DNA from: JAUWKC01 sp035529895
Lineage (GTDB): Bacteria > Planctomycetota > Phycisphaerae > Sedimentisphaerales > Anaerobacaceae
Direction of reading: 5' to 3'
Length of the DNA stretch: 41,870 nucleotides
Assembly (NCBI GenBank): GCA_035529895.1
Contig: DATKVV010000057.1
Location: 1-41,870 of the forward strand
Shown: in pieces, positions 9,740 through 16,936 of the stretch
Layout of the letters: the number at the start of each line of letters is the position of its first letter
Numbering within the stretch: the stretch's first letter is position 1
The notes under the pieces: model-generated
Seen by the model: the letters and a program-made list of their open reading frames with translations, nothing else
The model's database searches: none
What the model was told of the DNA's origin: nothing
Made by a program: the position numbers and the translations under genes

Positions 9740-9775
9740 GCCGGACCGACCCGCCCGGGTCGGTCCGGCATTTTT
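9740..9775 (+). terminator. Rho-independent terminator
   Basis: A perfect 14-base inverted repeat (9740-9753 and 9756-9769, GCCGGACCGACCCG with its complement) is followed by ATTTTT. It lies 75 bases after the stop of the gene ending at 9665. A T-run is present only on the + side, so it ends the + strand cluster and does not serve the converging FKBP gene equally well. Confidence 0.9.
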
Positions 9776-9870
9776 GATGCGCAAACCTTCTCCCTGCTCC
9801 TTTGTTCAGAGAAGGTAACCTGGCCGGTTATTCTCGCAGGTGACTTGCTGCCGCCGGCAACCAACAAGCC

Positions 9871-10638
9871 CTATTTGACCACTTCGAGAAGCTCAATCTC
9901 GAAAATAAGCGTCGCATTCGGAGGAATACCCGGCCGGCCACGCTCACCATAAGCCAGATTCGCAGGTATGTACAATTCCCATTTCGCACCTTCTTTCATA
10001 AGCTGCAATGCCTCCGTCCAGCCCTTGATTACCCCCGTAACCGGAAACTCCGCCGGCTGATTGCGCTTATAGGAACTGTCAAACTCCGTACCATCAATCA
10101 GTCTGCCGCGATAGTGCGTCTTGACCTTGTCGCTCAACGCAGGCGTCTTGCCCGTCCCTTCTTTAATCACCTTGTACTGAAGACCGCTCGCCAGCGCCGT
10201 CACACCCTTCTTGGACTTGTTCGCCTCAAGAAACGCCGTCCCCTCGGCAAGATTCTTTGCGCCCTCGGTCTTCTGACGCTCCTGCTGCTGTGCCATCATC
10301 CGCTGTTGAAAACTCATCATAAGCGTCCGCATCTCATCTTCCTTAATCGCCAGCTCGTTGCCCGCCAGACCGTCCTTTATCCCCCGCATCAGCAGCTCGG
10401 TATTAACCTCTACCCCCTGCCTCTTGAAATTCTGCCCAATCTGCGCCCCTATAGTATAGCTGACCTTATCCATCTCGCTCTCCAGCGAAACCGATTTCTC
10501 TTTCACAGTCTCAGCCGCAGAATCCGTCTTGTTCGGAGACGTCGCCGTCTTCTCCTTCGGGCTTCTCGCCGCCGCATAAACCGTCATCGCAAACAAACAG
10601 CCCAAAACCAACACTGCCACCTGCATTCTCGTTTTCAC
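9871..10638 (-). CDS. FKBP-type peptidyl-prolyl cis-trans isomerase (Mip/FklB type), exported
   Basis: The protein catalyses proline cis-trans isomerisation during folding outside the cytoplasm. The frame is open to 10686, but AAAGGAG sits inside that extension and points to the GTG at 10638, giving 255 residues. An N-terminal hydrophobic segment ending AVYAAA-like is a signal peptide. Next comes the FKBP_N dimerisation helix region ('MDKVSYTIGAQIGQNFKRQG', then a Gln/Met-rich helix). The C-terminal 110 residues are the FKBP domain ('VKTHYRGRLIDGTEFDSSY', 'GWTEALQLMKEGAKWELYIP', 'LAYGERG', 'IPPNATLIFEIELLEV'). It converges with the secreted-protein cluster. The family assignment is firm; the clients are unknown. 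Confidence 0.93.
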   Translation of the reverse strand: MKTRMQVAVLVLGCLFAMTVYAAARSPKEKTATSPNKTDSAAETVKEKSVSLESEMDKVSYTIGAQIGQNFKRQGVEVNTELLMRGIKDGLAGNELAIKEDEMRTLMMSFQQRMMAQQQERQKTEGAKNLAEGTAFLEANKSKKGVTALASGLQYKVIKEGTGKTPALSDKVKTHYRGRLIDGTEFDSSYKRNQPAEFPVTGVIKGWTEALQLMKEGAKWELYIPANLAYGERGRPGIPPNATLIFEIELLEVVK

Positions 10639-10947
10639 CTTAGTCTCCTTTTTAATTCTCAAAACAACCGTGTGCCGGATCGACAATCAACCCTGCCAAA
10701 CACACAATCAACATAACGGTCGATTATACCATAAACCTGCAAATCCACAAATTTTCCTTCGCCCGCTTCGAATCGTGAATCTCTTATACGACATCAGTTT
10801 GGCCCCGATGGTCGAGTCTTTTCAAAAAAACACAAAGCCAAAATTTGGCGAAATACGCTGGAATCGGCAGGCCAATTTTGCTATGATATCGGCTAAAAGC
10901 CTGCCAAACAGGCCGGGTCGAAGTTATCTTGGAAGTATCGGGCTGAC
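10639..10947. other. Divergent intergenic region between FKBP and the aldo/keto reductase-like gene
   Basis: This 309-base gap holds the FKBP promoter (10723-10750, minus strand). On the plus side there is a TATGAT at 10882-10887 that could be the -10 box for the gene at 10948, but no good -35 box stands before it. Nothing else is recognisable. Confidence 0.5.
10723..10750 (-). promoter_or_regulatory. Sigma70-type promoter of the FKBP gene
   Basis: Read on the minus strand, TTGTGG (10750-10745) and a perfect TATAAT (10728-10723) are 16 bases apart, about 85 bases upstream of the GTG start. Confidence 0.55.
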
Positions 10948-12117
10948 TTGGAAAGTAAAAAACCGCTAAACTCAATTAATCTTTCGCGGCGGACCTTCAT
11001 CCGTAACGCCTCTCTTGCGGCCGCAGGGACAATCGCCGCCGCATTGGCCGCCAAAGGGTGCGCTTCCGCCAAAATCCCCGCCTACGCCGCCTCGAATATA
11101 CTCAATTACAACCCCAAAATGGGTTATCGCCGATTGGGAAAGACAGGCCTGATGCTCTCCGAAGTCGGTTTGGGCGGCCACTGGAAAGACCGCGATGGAA
11201 ACCGCTACTGGGACAAGTTCCCCAATAACCAGGTTCCACCCGACGTCGCAACAAACCGCGTTGAAGTTATCAACGCCTGTATCGACGCAGGTATTAACTA
11301 CCTCGACATAGGCACCGCCGCCGAGTGTATCGCTTATGGCGTCGTTCTCAGGGGCAGACGCGAAAAAATGATTATTGCCGCCGATGACTACCTGCTCACC
11401 GCCCGCGAACAGAAAAACTGCACCGTCGACAAGCTGATGTTCGACCTCGACCAGTGCCGCCGCCTCCTGCAGACAGATTATCTGGACATCTGGCGGGTAA
11501 AAGCCGACATGTACGGCCGCACCACCGACGCCGGCGTCGAAACAATCATCGAGACCTTCCAGAAGGCCCACAAGGCCGGCAAGGCCCGATACCTCGGCAT
11601 CTCGTCCCATCGCCGGCCATGGCTCCGACACGTCATCGAGACATTCCCTGAGGTCCAAATAGTCAGCTTCCCCGTCTCGGCCAAAACCCGCGAAAAGGCC
11701 GGGCCCCCTTCCAAAGACAACATCGAAGAGGTCAACGCCGGCTACGACGCCGACACCGAACAGAGCGTCTTCCAGACCATCCGCGAAAAGGACATCGGCC
11801 TTATCGCAATCAAACCCTTTCTCGGCGGAAATCTCTTCACACGCAAAACAAAGTTCCCCGTATCAGGCCCCGGCGACAAGCAGGAAAACGACCTCGCCCG
11901 CCTCACCCTCCAGTGCATCCTCGCCAATGACGCCATCACGACCACCATCCCCGGCCTGACAACCGTGCACGAAGTCCATAACGCCGTCCGCGCCTCGTAC
12001 ATGCGCTCCCTTGCCATTATGCCCGCCGAAAAGAATTGGCTTCTCGAAACCACCAACCGCCGCTGGGCCGCACTTCCGGATGAATACGCCTGGCTCCGCG
12101 ACTGGAAATCCGTTTAG
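10948..12117 (+). CDS. Tat-exported aldo/keto reductase-like protein with altered active site
   Basis: The protein has 389 residues from a TTG start; upstream GGAAG is a modest ribosome site. A twin-arginine signal (SRRTFIRN, residues 13-20, then an Ala-rich core) suggests export as a folded protein. The AKR barrel follows: 'MGYRRLGKTGLMLSEVGLGG', 'INYLDIGTA', 'ARYLGISSH', and a C-terminal helix region. Of the usual Asp-Tyr-Lys-His tetrad only the Asp (D120) is clear. The Tyr is displaced (Y130), the Lys strand reads 'MIIAADDY', and the His position in 'LDIWRVKAD' is Lys185. It may therefore bind a nucleotide or substrate without ordinary reductase activity, or use a different mechanism. Its physiological role is unknown. 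Confidence 0.75.
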   Translation: MESKKPLNSINLSRRTFIRNASLAAAGTIAAALAAKGCASAKIPAYAASNILNYNPKMGYRRLGKTGLMLSEVGLGGHWKDRDGNRYWDKFPNNQVPPDVATNRVEVINACIDAGINYLDIGTAAECIAYGVVLRGRREKMIIAADDYLLTAREQKNCTVDKLMFDLDQCRRLLQTDYLDIWRVKADMYGRTTDAGVETIIETFQKAHKAGKARYLGISSHRRPWLRHVIETFPEVQIVSFPVSAKTREKAGPPSKDNIEEVNAGYDADTEQSVFQTIREKDIGLIAIKPFLGGNLFTRKTKFPVSGPGDKQENDLARLTLQCILANDAITTTIPGLTTVHEVHNAVRASYMRSLAIMPAEKNWLLETTNRRWAALPDEYAWLRDWKSV

Positions 12118-12150
12118 CCCCGAACTTGTTCTGCTCGGGGAATTGGTTTT
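12118..12150 (+). terminator. Possible terminator after the AKR-like gene
   Basis: CCCCGA (12118-12123) and TCGGGG (12135-12140) pair around an 11-base loop and are followed by a T-rich stretch (TTGGTTTT). The hairpin starts right after the stop codon. The T-run is weak. Confidence 0.4.
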
Positions 12151-12155
12151 AGCTA

Positions 12156-12184
12156 TTGACCTCCACTGAATTTGCCGGTATAAT
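12156..12184 (+). promoter_or_regulatory. Strong sigma70 promoter of the prepilin-like gene
   Basis: TTGACC (12156-12161) and TATAAT (12179-12184) stand 17 bases apart, about 100 bases before the ATG at 12288. Confidence 0.8.
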
Positions 12185-12287
12185 CTGCGATACCGACGTG
12201 CGGCCTGTTGAAGTACGGAGAAGTTCCTGATATTATGAATTTAGAAGGCACGCAAACCCTTCAAAACGTGTTAAATGGAAGTGCCGC

Positions 12288-13022
12288 ATGAATAAACGCC
12301 GGGGCTTTACGTTAATAGAGCTTTTGGTGGTCATCGCCATCATTGCGCTGCTGATGAGCATGCTGCTTCCGGCCCTGAACCGGGTAAAAGAGCAGGCCAA
12401 AATGGTTGTTTGCAGGTCTAACCTGCATCAGTACGGCATAGCCTCCAGAATATACCTCGATGATAATGAAGCCCGCTTCCCCGACCCATATACCTGGCTC
12501 TATACCGAGGGCGGCACAGGAGGCAAGCCCTGGGAAGAAATCATGAAGCTCAAGCCCGACGGCTCGCTTTGGCCCTATCTTAGGGCCAAGAATGTACACA
12601 TGTGTAAATCGTTCAAGTCCTTTTTGGGCTACTCCGCCACGCCATACGCACAATTTAGCTACAGTATGAACGCCTACCTCGGCGAGCGCGAAAATGACGG
12701 GGAAAACGCCTTCGGCGGAATCATCAAGGAAACTGAGCTAAAAAAACCGTCAAGAATCTTCTTCTTCTCCGAAGAAAACACCTGGCTTATCGAGGGCCTG
12801 AGTGATTACGTCTTAAACGACACCAACCTGCTGGTTTACCCTCCGGACAAGCCAAAGGACTGCTTCGCCACTTACCACAACCCGCCGTCCGGCGATTTTA
12901 ACAAAGGCTCAGCCAATCTGGTGTTTGTGGACGGCCATGTGGATTCCGTAGCCGCCGATGAGCAATTGGACGGAGGCAACCTCAAAATGGCCTGGCCCAG
13001 ACAAACACCCTGGAAGGATTAG
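12288..13022 (+). CDS. Prepilin-like protein with N-terminal methylation motif (DUF1559-like)
   Basis: The protein has 244 residues with the type IV prepilin/pseudopilin leader RRGFTLIELLVVIAIIALL: cleavage after Gly6, Phe+1, Glu+5, then a hydrophobic helix. A globular domain follows and ends in the planctomycete pattern 'ANLVFVDGHVDSV', preceded by a His in 'TYHNPPSG'. Planctomycete genomes carry many such paralogues, thought to be pseudopilin-like surface or secretion components. GGAAG stands before the ATG, and a strong promoter lies upstream. No pilus assembly genes are nearby, so the machinery must be elsewhere. Confidence 0.85.
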   Translation: MNKRRGFTLIELLVVIAIIALLMSMLLPALNRVKEQAKMVVCRSNLHQYGIASRIYLDDNEARFPDPYTWLYTEGGTGGKPWEEIMKLKPDGSLWPYLRAKNVHMCKSFKSFLGYSATPYAQFSYSMNAYLGERENDGENAFGGIIKETELKKPSRIFFFSEENTWLIEGLSDYVLNDTNLLVYPPDKPKDCFATYHNPPSGDFNKGSANLVFVDGHVDSVAADEQLDGGNLKMAWPRQTPWKD

Positions 13023-13180
13023 CCAGACCCGAACCTCTAAGCCAATCCACCGCCCTGCTGACCCTAATTTTTGTGACTCCGGCCCTGCCCGCCTCTCATT
13101 GCTCCCCCTGCCCCCGCTTTAGCCTCCCCTCAAAATCTCTCTTCTTTCCTTTTTTCCTTTTACTGTCAGCGGGGACATTG

Positions 13181-13186
13181 TATAAT
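13181..13186 (+). promoter_or_regulatory. Possible -10 box upstream of the SUMF1-like gene
   Basis: A perfect TATAAT lies about 110 bases before the ATG at 13295. The sequence 17 bases upstream (TTTTAC) is a poor -35 box, so this is a weak call. Confidence 0.3.
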
Positions 13187-13294
13187 CCGGGTAGCAGATT
13201 GGGTTTAGGCCAGCCGTTTGACCATATCCCAATTCCGAGAGTTTTTCTGAGCTTTAGCCACACATAACCCTTTTTTCGGAAGGAGGAGGAAAAA

Positions 13295-14377
13295 ATGGCG
13301 ACAAAAAGTGCAGTTCTAATGGCGGCGCTTTTGTTTGTTTTCGCGGGGGCCGGCCGGGCCTTCGCTGCTTGTCCATCGGCTGACCTCACCGGCGACTGTT
13401 TTGTCGATTTTGAGGATTTCGCCGTAATGGCGAGACAGTGGCTGACTGGGCCGAATACTCTTGCGGATATGGTACAAATTCCCGGCGGCGAGTTTCAAAT
13501 GGGCCGCCACGTGGGAGACGGCATGGCCTGTGAGCTGCCCCTTCATGCCGTATTGCTTGATTCCTTCTTTATGAGCAAATTCGAGATTACCAACTCCCAG
13601 TATTGCGACTTTCTAAATTCTGCCGATGTCAAGGTTGACGGTGGTACTGTGTATGTTTACTGGGACACCAGCAACAGTCACCCCTATTGTGATACCCACA
13701 GTATTAGTTCTTATAGTCAGATTGACTATTCAGGTGGCGTTTTCAGCGTAAGGACCAAGGGCGGCCGTGATATGTCGGATGACCCGATGGTAATGGTAAG
13801 CTGGTATGGAGCGGCTGCATACTGCAACTGGCGAAGCCGTCAGGAAGGATACGACGCTTGCTACAACCTTTCAACCTGGGACTGCGATTTTTCAAAACAC
13901 GGCTACCGCCTGCCAACCGAGGCCGAATGGGAATACGCAGCACGCGGCGGTCAGCACAGCCCCTATTACCGCTTTCCGTGGGGTGATACGATTAGTCACA
14001 GTCAGGCAAATTATTACAGCAGCAGTTCCTATAGCTATGATATAAGCCCGACACGCGGCTATCATCCGACCTGGAACGATGGGACTTGGCCATATACGGC
14101 TCCCGCAGGTAGTTTCTTGCCCAACGGCTACACCCTCTATGACATGACAGGCAATGTGTCGGAGTGGTGCAATGACTGGTTCACCGGCGCTTATTATAGT
14201 ACAAGCCCATACGATAATCCAAAGGGTCCTGCCAGCGGCGATGACCGTGTTCTCCGCGGCGGCAGCTATAGCCACGACGCCTACTTCTGCCGCGTAGCGT
14301 GCCGCTACGCCGACCTCAGCTTCCCCCACTTCCGGCAGGCGTACGGCGGCTTTCGTGTTGTCCTGCACTCAGAGTAA
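13295..14377 (+). CDS. Secreted SUMF1/formylglycine-generating-enzyme-like protein with N-terminal dockerin half
   Basis: AAGGAGGAGG precedes the ATG, so the start is certain. The protein has 360 residues: a signal peptide ending AFAA, a single dockerin-like loop-helix at residues 27-50 ('DLTGDCFVDFEDFAVMARQWL'), then a full SUMF1-type domain ('MVQIPGGEFQMG', 'PMVMVSWYGAAAYCNW', 'YRLPTEAEWEYAARGG', 'YDMTGNVSEWCNDW', 'RVLRGGSYSHDAYFCRVACR', 'GGFRVV'). True FGE uses a Cys pair after 'RGGSY'. Here the first Cys is absent and only the later CR is kept, so formylglycine formation is unlikely. A structural or lectin-like role outside the cell is more plausible. Confidence 0.85.
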   Translation: MATKSAVLMAALLFVFAGAGRAFAACPSADLTGDCFVDFEDFAVMARQWLTGPNTLADMVQIPGGEFQMGRHVGDGMACELPLHAVLLDSFFMSKFEITNSQYCDFLNSADVKVDGGTVYVYWDTSNSHPYCDTHSISSYSQIDYSGGVFSVRTKGGRDMSDDPMVMVSWYGAAAYCNWRSRQEGYDACYNLSTWDCDFSKHGYRLPTEAEWEYAARGGQHSPYYRFPWGDTISHSQANYYSSSSYSYDISPTRGYHPTWNDGTWPYTAPAGSFLPNGYTLYDMTGNVSEWCNDWFTGAYYSTSPYDNPKGPASGDDRVLRGGSYSHDAYFCRVACRYADLSFPHFRQAYGGFRVVLHSE

Positions 14378-14400
14378 CCCTTTCCACTTTCACACTTTTA

Positions 14401-14414
14401 CCCTGTTAGAGTTT
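14401..14414 (+). repeat. Left inverted repeat of the GIY-YIG unit
   Basis: CCCTGTTAGAGTTT is the perfect reverse complement of 14670-14683 and ends 6 bases before the ATG of the GIY-YIG gene. Confidence 0.9.
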
Positions 14415-14420
14415 CTTGGT

Positions 14421-14678
14421 ATGTATTATGTTTATCTTTTAGTGAGCGAAGCGGACAGGCGGTTTTATACAGGTTCGACCCCGGACCTTAAGAGACGGTT
14501 TGCGCAACATTGCGATGCTAAAGTAAACTCCACAAAGGCGCGCCGACCTTTGAGGCTTGTTTATTACGAAGCCTGCCTCCAGAAGGATGATGCTATCCGC
14601 CGAGAAAAATACCTGAAGACGGGCATGGGTAAGAGATATTTGCGTAACAGGCTAAGTGGTTATTTGCAAAAACTCTAA
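14421..14678 (+). CDS. GIY-YIG domain nuclease, small stand-alone (UPF0213/YhbQ-like)
   Basis: The frame is open from 14355, but homology begins at the ATG at 14421 (MYYVYLLVSEADRRFYTGST), giving 85 residues, the usual size of a single GIY-YIG domain. 'VYL' and 'YTG' replace GIY and YIG. The catalytic arginine is in 'LKRRFAQH' and the metal-binding Glu in 'RREKYLKTGMGKRYLRNRL'. The family cuts DNA in repair, restriction or homing proteins; the small stand-alone members are mostly uncharacterised. No Shine-Dalgarno is visible. The inverted repeats on both sides suggest a selfish or structure-cutting role (inference). Confidence 0.88.
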   Translation: MYYVYLLVSEADRRFYTGSTPDLKRRFAQHCDAKVNSTKARRPLRLVYYEACLQKDDAIRREKYLKTGMGKRYLRNRLSGYLQKL

Positions 14679-14683
14679 CAGGG
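14670..14683 (-). repeat. Right inverted repeat of the GIY-YIG unit
   Basis: AAACTCTAACAGGG is the perfect complement of the left repeat. It contains the TAA stop codon of the GIY-YIG gene. Confidence 0.9.
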
Positions 14684-14761
14684 TGAACCCTTTGTATCCC
14701 AGCCAAGCGAGGACCCAAGTTTCTGCGATGGTCGCCGGTTGGCACGGTATGTCTTTGGCCC

Positions 14762-14877
14762 CTGTGCCCCGAACCCGCCACCCTCTTGCTGCTCGGCCTT
14801 GGGCGTGGTGATGCTGAGAAAAAGCTTATGCACAAGGCAGCGATTATTGCCGCCTGAATTTGGAAAAAAGACTTGAC
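14762..14877 (+). pseudogene. Decayed PEP-CTERM sorting tail
   Basis: The frame starting at 14768 reads PEPATLLLLGLG (to 14803). After one extra base (14804) it continues VVMLRKS, then LLPPEFGKKT and a stop at about 14875. This is the Pro-Glu-Pro / hydrophobic helix / basic tail of PEP-CTERM exosortase signals, broken by a one-base shift. A second extra C before the Glu codon breaks the usual V-P-E-P. No intact upstream ORF leads into it. It looks like the 3' remnant of a lost exported-protein gene, just downstream of the GIY-YIG unit. Confidence 0.6.
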
Positions 14878-14900
14878 TTTCAGTAATTGTCTGCTATAAT
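14873..14900 (+). promoter_or_regulatory. Sigma70 promoter of the collagen-like protein gene
   Basis: TTGACT (14873-14878) and TATAAT (14895-14900) are 16 bases apart. A leader of about 220 bases follows before the ATG at 15129; it has no recognised riboswitch family. Confidence 0.8.
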
Positions 14901-15128
14901 AATAACTTACCTGGCTGTAGGAGCGAACTCATGCGAATCGATTTCAGTGCCTTCTGACGCTGCTTTCTGCGTTCGGCCGGAGCAGGCGCCGCAAATGTGC
15001 GGCCAGACCGCCCAAGCCCGGAGCTTGCTGTGACTGTTTGCAACGGCTTTTGCCAATACAGTGAATAGATAAAGTTCCCAAGAGATGCCCCGTTTGTGGC
15101 ATACAAAAAAGTCAAAGGAGGAAAAATC

Positions 15129-16691
15129 ATGAAGCGCATTCTTTTAGCCTTGTTGTTCTCTCTTAGCGCCTTGAACTCTTTAGCCGCCGAGGAGCAGCAA
15201 TACGTTCCGGGTCTATTGGGCGGGACACTGACCGGCTGCACGATGGATAAAGACTCTCCCAATCCCGGCAACCTCGGCATCGACCCCCTCGGCCCGAGCC
15301 TCTCCGAAGCGCCCCCATGGCCGCTGACACCGCCGTGGGCCGATTGTACGACCATTGTCTATACCGGTCAGTTCTTCCATGAAGGTGGCTACTGTGGTTT
15401 TTATGAAAGAATTGACGACTGGGCCATGCTTGTGGTCGATGGCAACGTTCTACTCGATAACCAGCCCTGCTGCGGCGCAACTGCGTGCGTAGCCCAACTT
15501 AGCGCCGGTTGGCATGATTTCGAGTTGCGTATGTGGAACGGCTGGGGCGGCGCAGGACGTGTTGGTGACCTCGGATTCGGCTACGACCCCACAGGGGTGG
15601 CCAACGGCAGCACTAACCCCGCATACTACGTCCATCCCCAAAACTCCGACCCATTCACAGCCGACGTATTCCGCACAAAGCGGGTATACGTTCCGGGTCT
15701 ATTGGCCGGGACCCTGACCGGCGACATGGATAAAGTCTCTCCCAATCCCGGCAACCTCGGCATCGACCCCCTCGGCCCCAGCCTCTCCGAAGAAACCGGA
15801 CTGCCGCAGCCGCCGTGGGCTAACAATACGACCATTGTCTATACCGGTCAGTTCTTCGATGAGGATGGCTACTGTGGTTTTTATGAAAGAATTGACGACT
15901 GGGCCATGCTTGTGGTCGATGGCAACGTTCTGCTCGATAACCCGCGCTGCTGCGGCGCAACTGCATGGGTAGGCCAGCTTAGCGGCGGTTGGCATGATTT
16001 CGAGTTGCGTATGGGGAACAAGATGGGCAGCGCAGGACGTATTGGTCCCCTCGGATTCGGCTACGACCCCACAGGGGCGGCCAACGGCAGCACCGAGCCC
16101 CAACTATACGACCATCCCAAAAACTCCGACCCATTCACGGCCGACGTATTCCGCACAACCGCGCCCCAACCGCCGGTTGCCGATGCCGGAGAAGATATTA
16201 TCGCAGACGCCAACGAACAGGTCATTCTCGATGCAAACGCATCGTACGACCCCGATAGCTACATCGTCCAGTACACGTGGACCGCATTACCTGAGGATAT
16301 AATTCTCTACTCAGGAGACCAAAGCAGCTTCAAAACAAAAGCACTTGGCAGGGTAGAGGAGGTTATAAAACTGACAGTTACAGATAATACAGCGCTGACA
16401 TCAGAAGATACCGTCAGTATTTTCAATAAAAGAGTGGAAGAGATAGAACTTACTCCCGGCCCCCAGGGACCGCAGGGTGAGCAAGGCCCACAGGGTGAAC
16501 AGGGTTCTCCAGGACCGCAGGGTGAGCAGGGCCCCCCCGGCATCACCCCCCAGGAAATCGCTGATATGCAGGCCCAAATTACTGCTCTGCAGCAGGAGAA
16601 CGCCCTATTGCGGCAGCAGGTTCAGGAGCTTCAGGACCTGTTGGATAGAATCGCTTCTTGGACGCCTATCAAACAGTGGCTGAAGAAATAA
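15129..16691 (+). CDS. Secreted protein: two tandem PA14-like domains, PKD, collagen-like repeat, coiled coil
   Basis: AAAGGAGG before the ATG at 15129 fixes the start; the in-frame codon at 15096 is ignored. The protein has 520 residues. A signal peptide (MKRILLALLF... LAAE) is followed by two nearly identical repeats of about 160 residues (nt 15201-15681 and 15687-16158: 'YVPGLLGGTLTG', 'YCGFYERIDDWAMLVVDGNVLLDN', 'GWHDFELRM', 'NSDPFTADVFRT'). They resemble PA14/GLEYA-like sugar-binding beta barrels with conserved Cys. A PKD-like domain follows ('PVADAGEDIIADANEQVILDA'). Then come nine collagen G-x-y triplets (16458-16541, GPQGPQGEQ...) and a leucine-heptad coiled coil ('LQQENALLRQQVQELQDLLD'). 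It is probably a trimeric extracellular adhesin or stalk. No membrane anchor is seen. Confidence 0.82.
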   Translation: MKRILLALLFSLSALNSLAAEEQQYVPGLLGGTLTGCTMDKDSPNPGNLGIDPLGPSLSEAPPWPLTPPWADCTTIVYTGQFFHEGGYCGFYERIDDWAMLVVDGNVLLDNQPCCGATACVAQLSAGWHDFELRMWNGWGGAGRVGDLGFGYDPTGVANGSTNPAYYVHPQNSDPFTADVFRTKRVYVPGLLAGTLTGDMDKVSPNPGNLGIDPLGPSLSEETGLPQPPWANNTTIVYTGQFFDEDGYCGFYERIDDWAMLVVDGNVLLDNPRCCGATAWVGQLSGGWHDFELRMGNKMGSAGRIGPLGFGYDPTGAANGSTEPQLYDHPKNSDPFTADVFRTTAPQPPVADAGEDIIADANEQVILDANASYDPDSYIVQYTWTALPEDIILYSGDQSSFKTKALGRVEEVIKLTVTDNTALTSEDTVSIFNKRVEEIELTPGPQGPQGEQGPQGEQGSPGPQGEQGPPGITPQEIADMQAQITALQQENALLRQQVQELQDLLDRIASWTPIKQWLKK

Positions 16692-16898
16692 CCAGCAGTT
16701 AATCCTTGCTTATCGAGCTATGCCGGCATGTCAGTAGTTGAATCCCCCGGCCTGCGGCTGCCGCCGAAAGCAGCAATGCCGCGGACGTCGGAAGTTCGCC
16801 TTTCTATGAGGCGGGATTCTTCCCGCCGCCGGCCCGGTATATATTTGCCCGCCTTTAAGCCCTTCTGCTTTATGGCATCTTCTGTAATTCTACTGCGG

Positions 16899-16904
16899 TA
16901 TAAT
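16899..16904 (+). promoter_or_regulatory. Possible -10 box before the radical SAM gene
   Basis: TATAAT lies 33 bases before the TTG start at 16937. No convincing -35 box is seen, so this is a weak call. The rest of the 245-base gap 16692-16936 holds nothing recognised. Confidence 0.35.
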
Positions 16905-16936
16905 ATATGAAGTAAAAAAAACGCAGGGCCGGACGA

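Larger units (their letters stand above)
14401..14683 (+). mobile_element. Candidate mini mobile unit: GIY-YIG ORF framed by 14-bp inverted repeats
   Basis: The unit is 283 bases: inverted repeat, 6 bases, ORF, inverted repeat. The stop codon TAA lies inside the right repeat, so the ORF fills the space exactly. An 8-base direct repeat AACCCTTT occurs outside on both sides (14376-14383 and 14686-14693). It could be a target duplication, although the left copy is 17 bases away from the inverted repeat. Whether the unit moves is inference. The repeats could instead act as a two-way terminator pair or an RNA stem that loops out the ORF. Confidence 0.5.
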
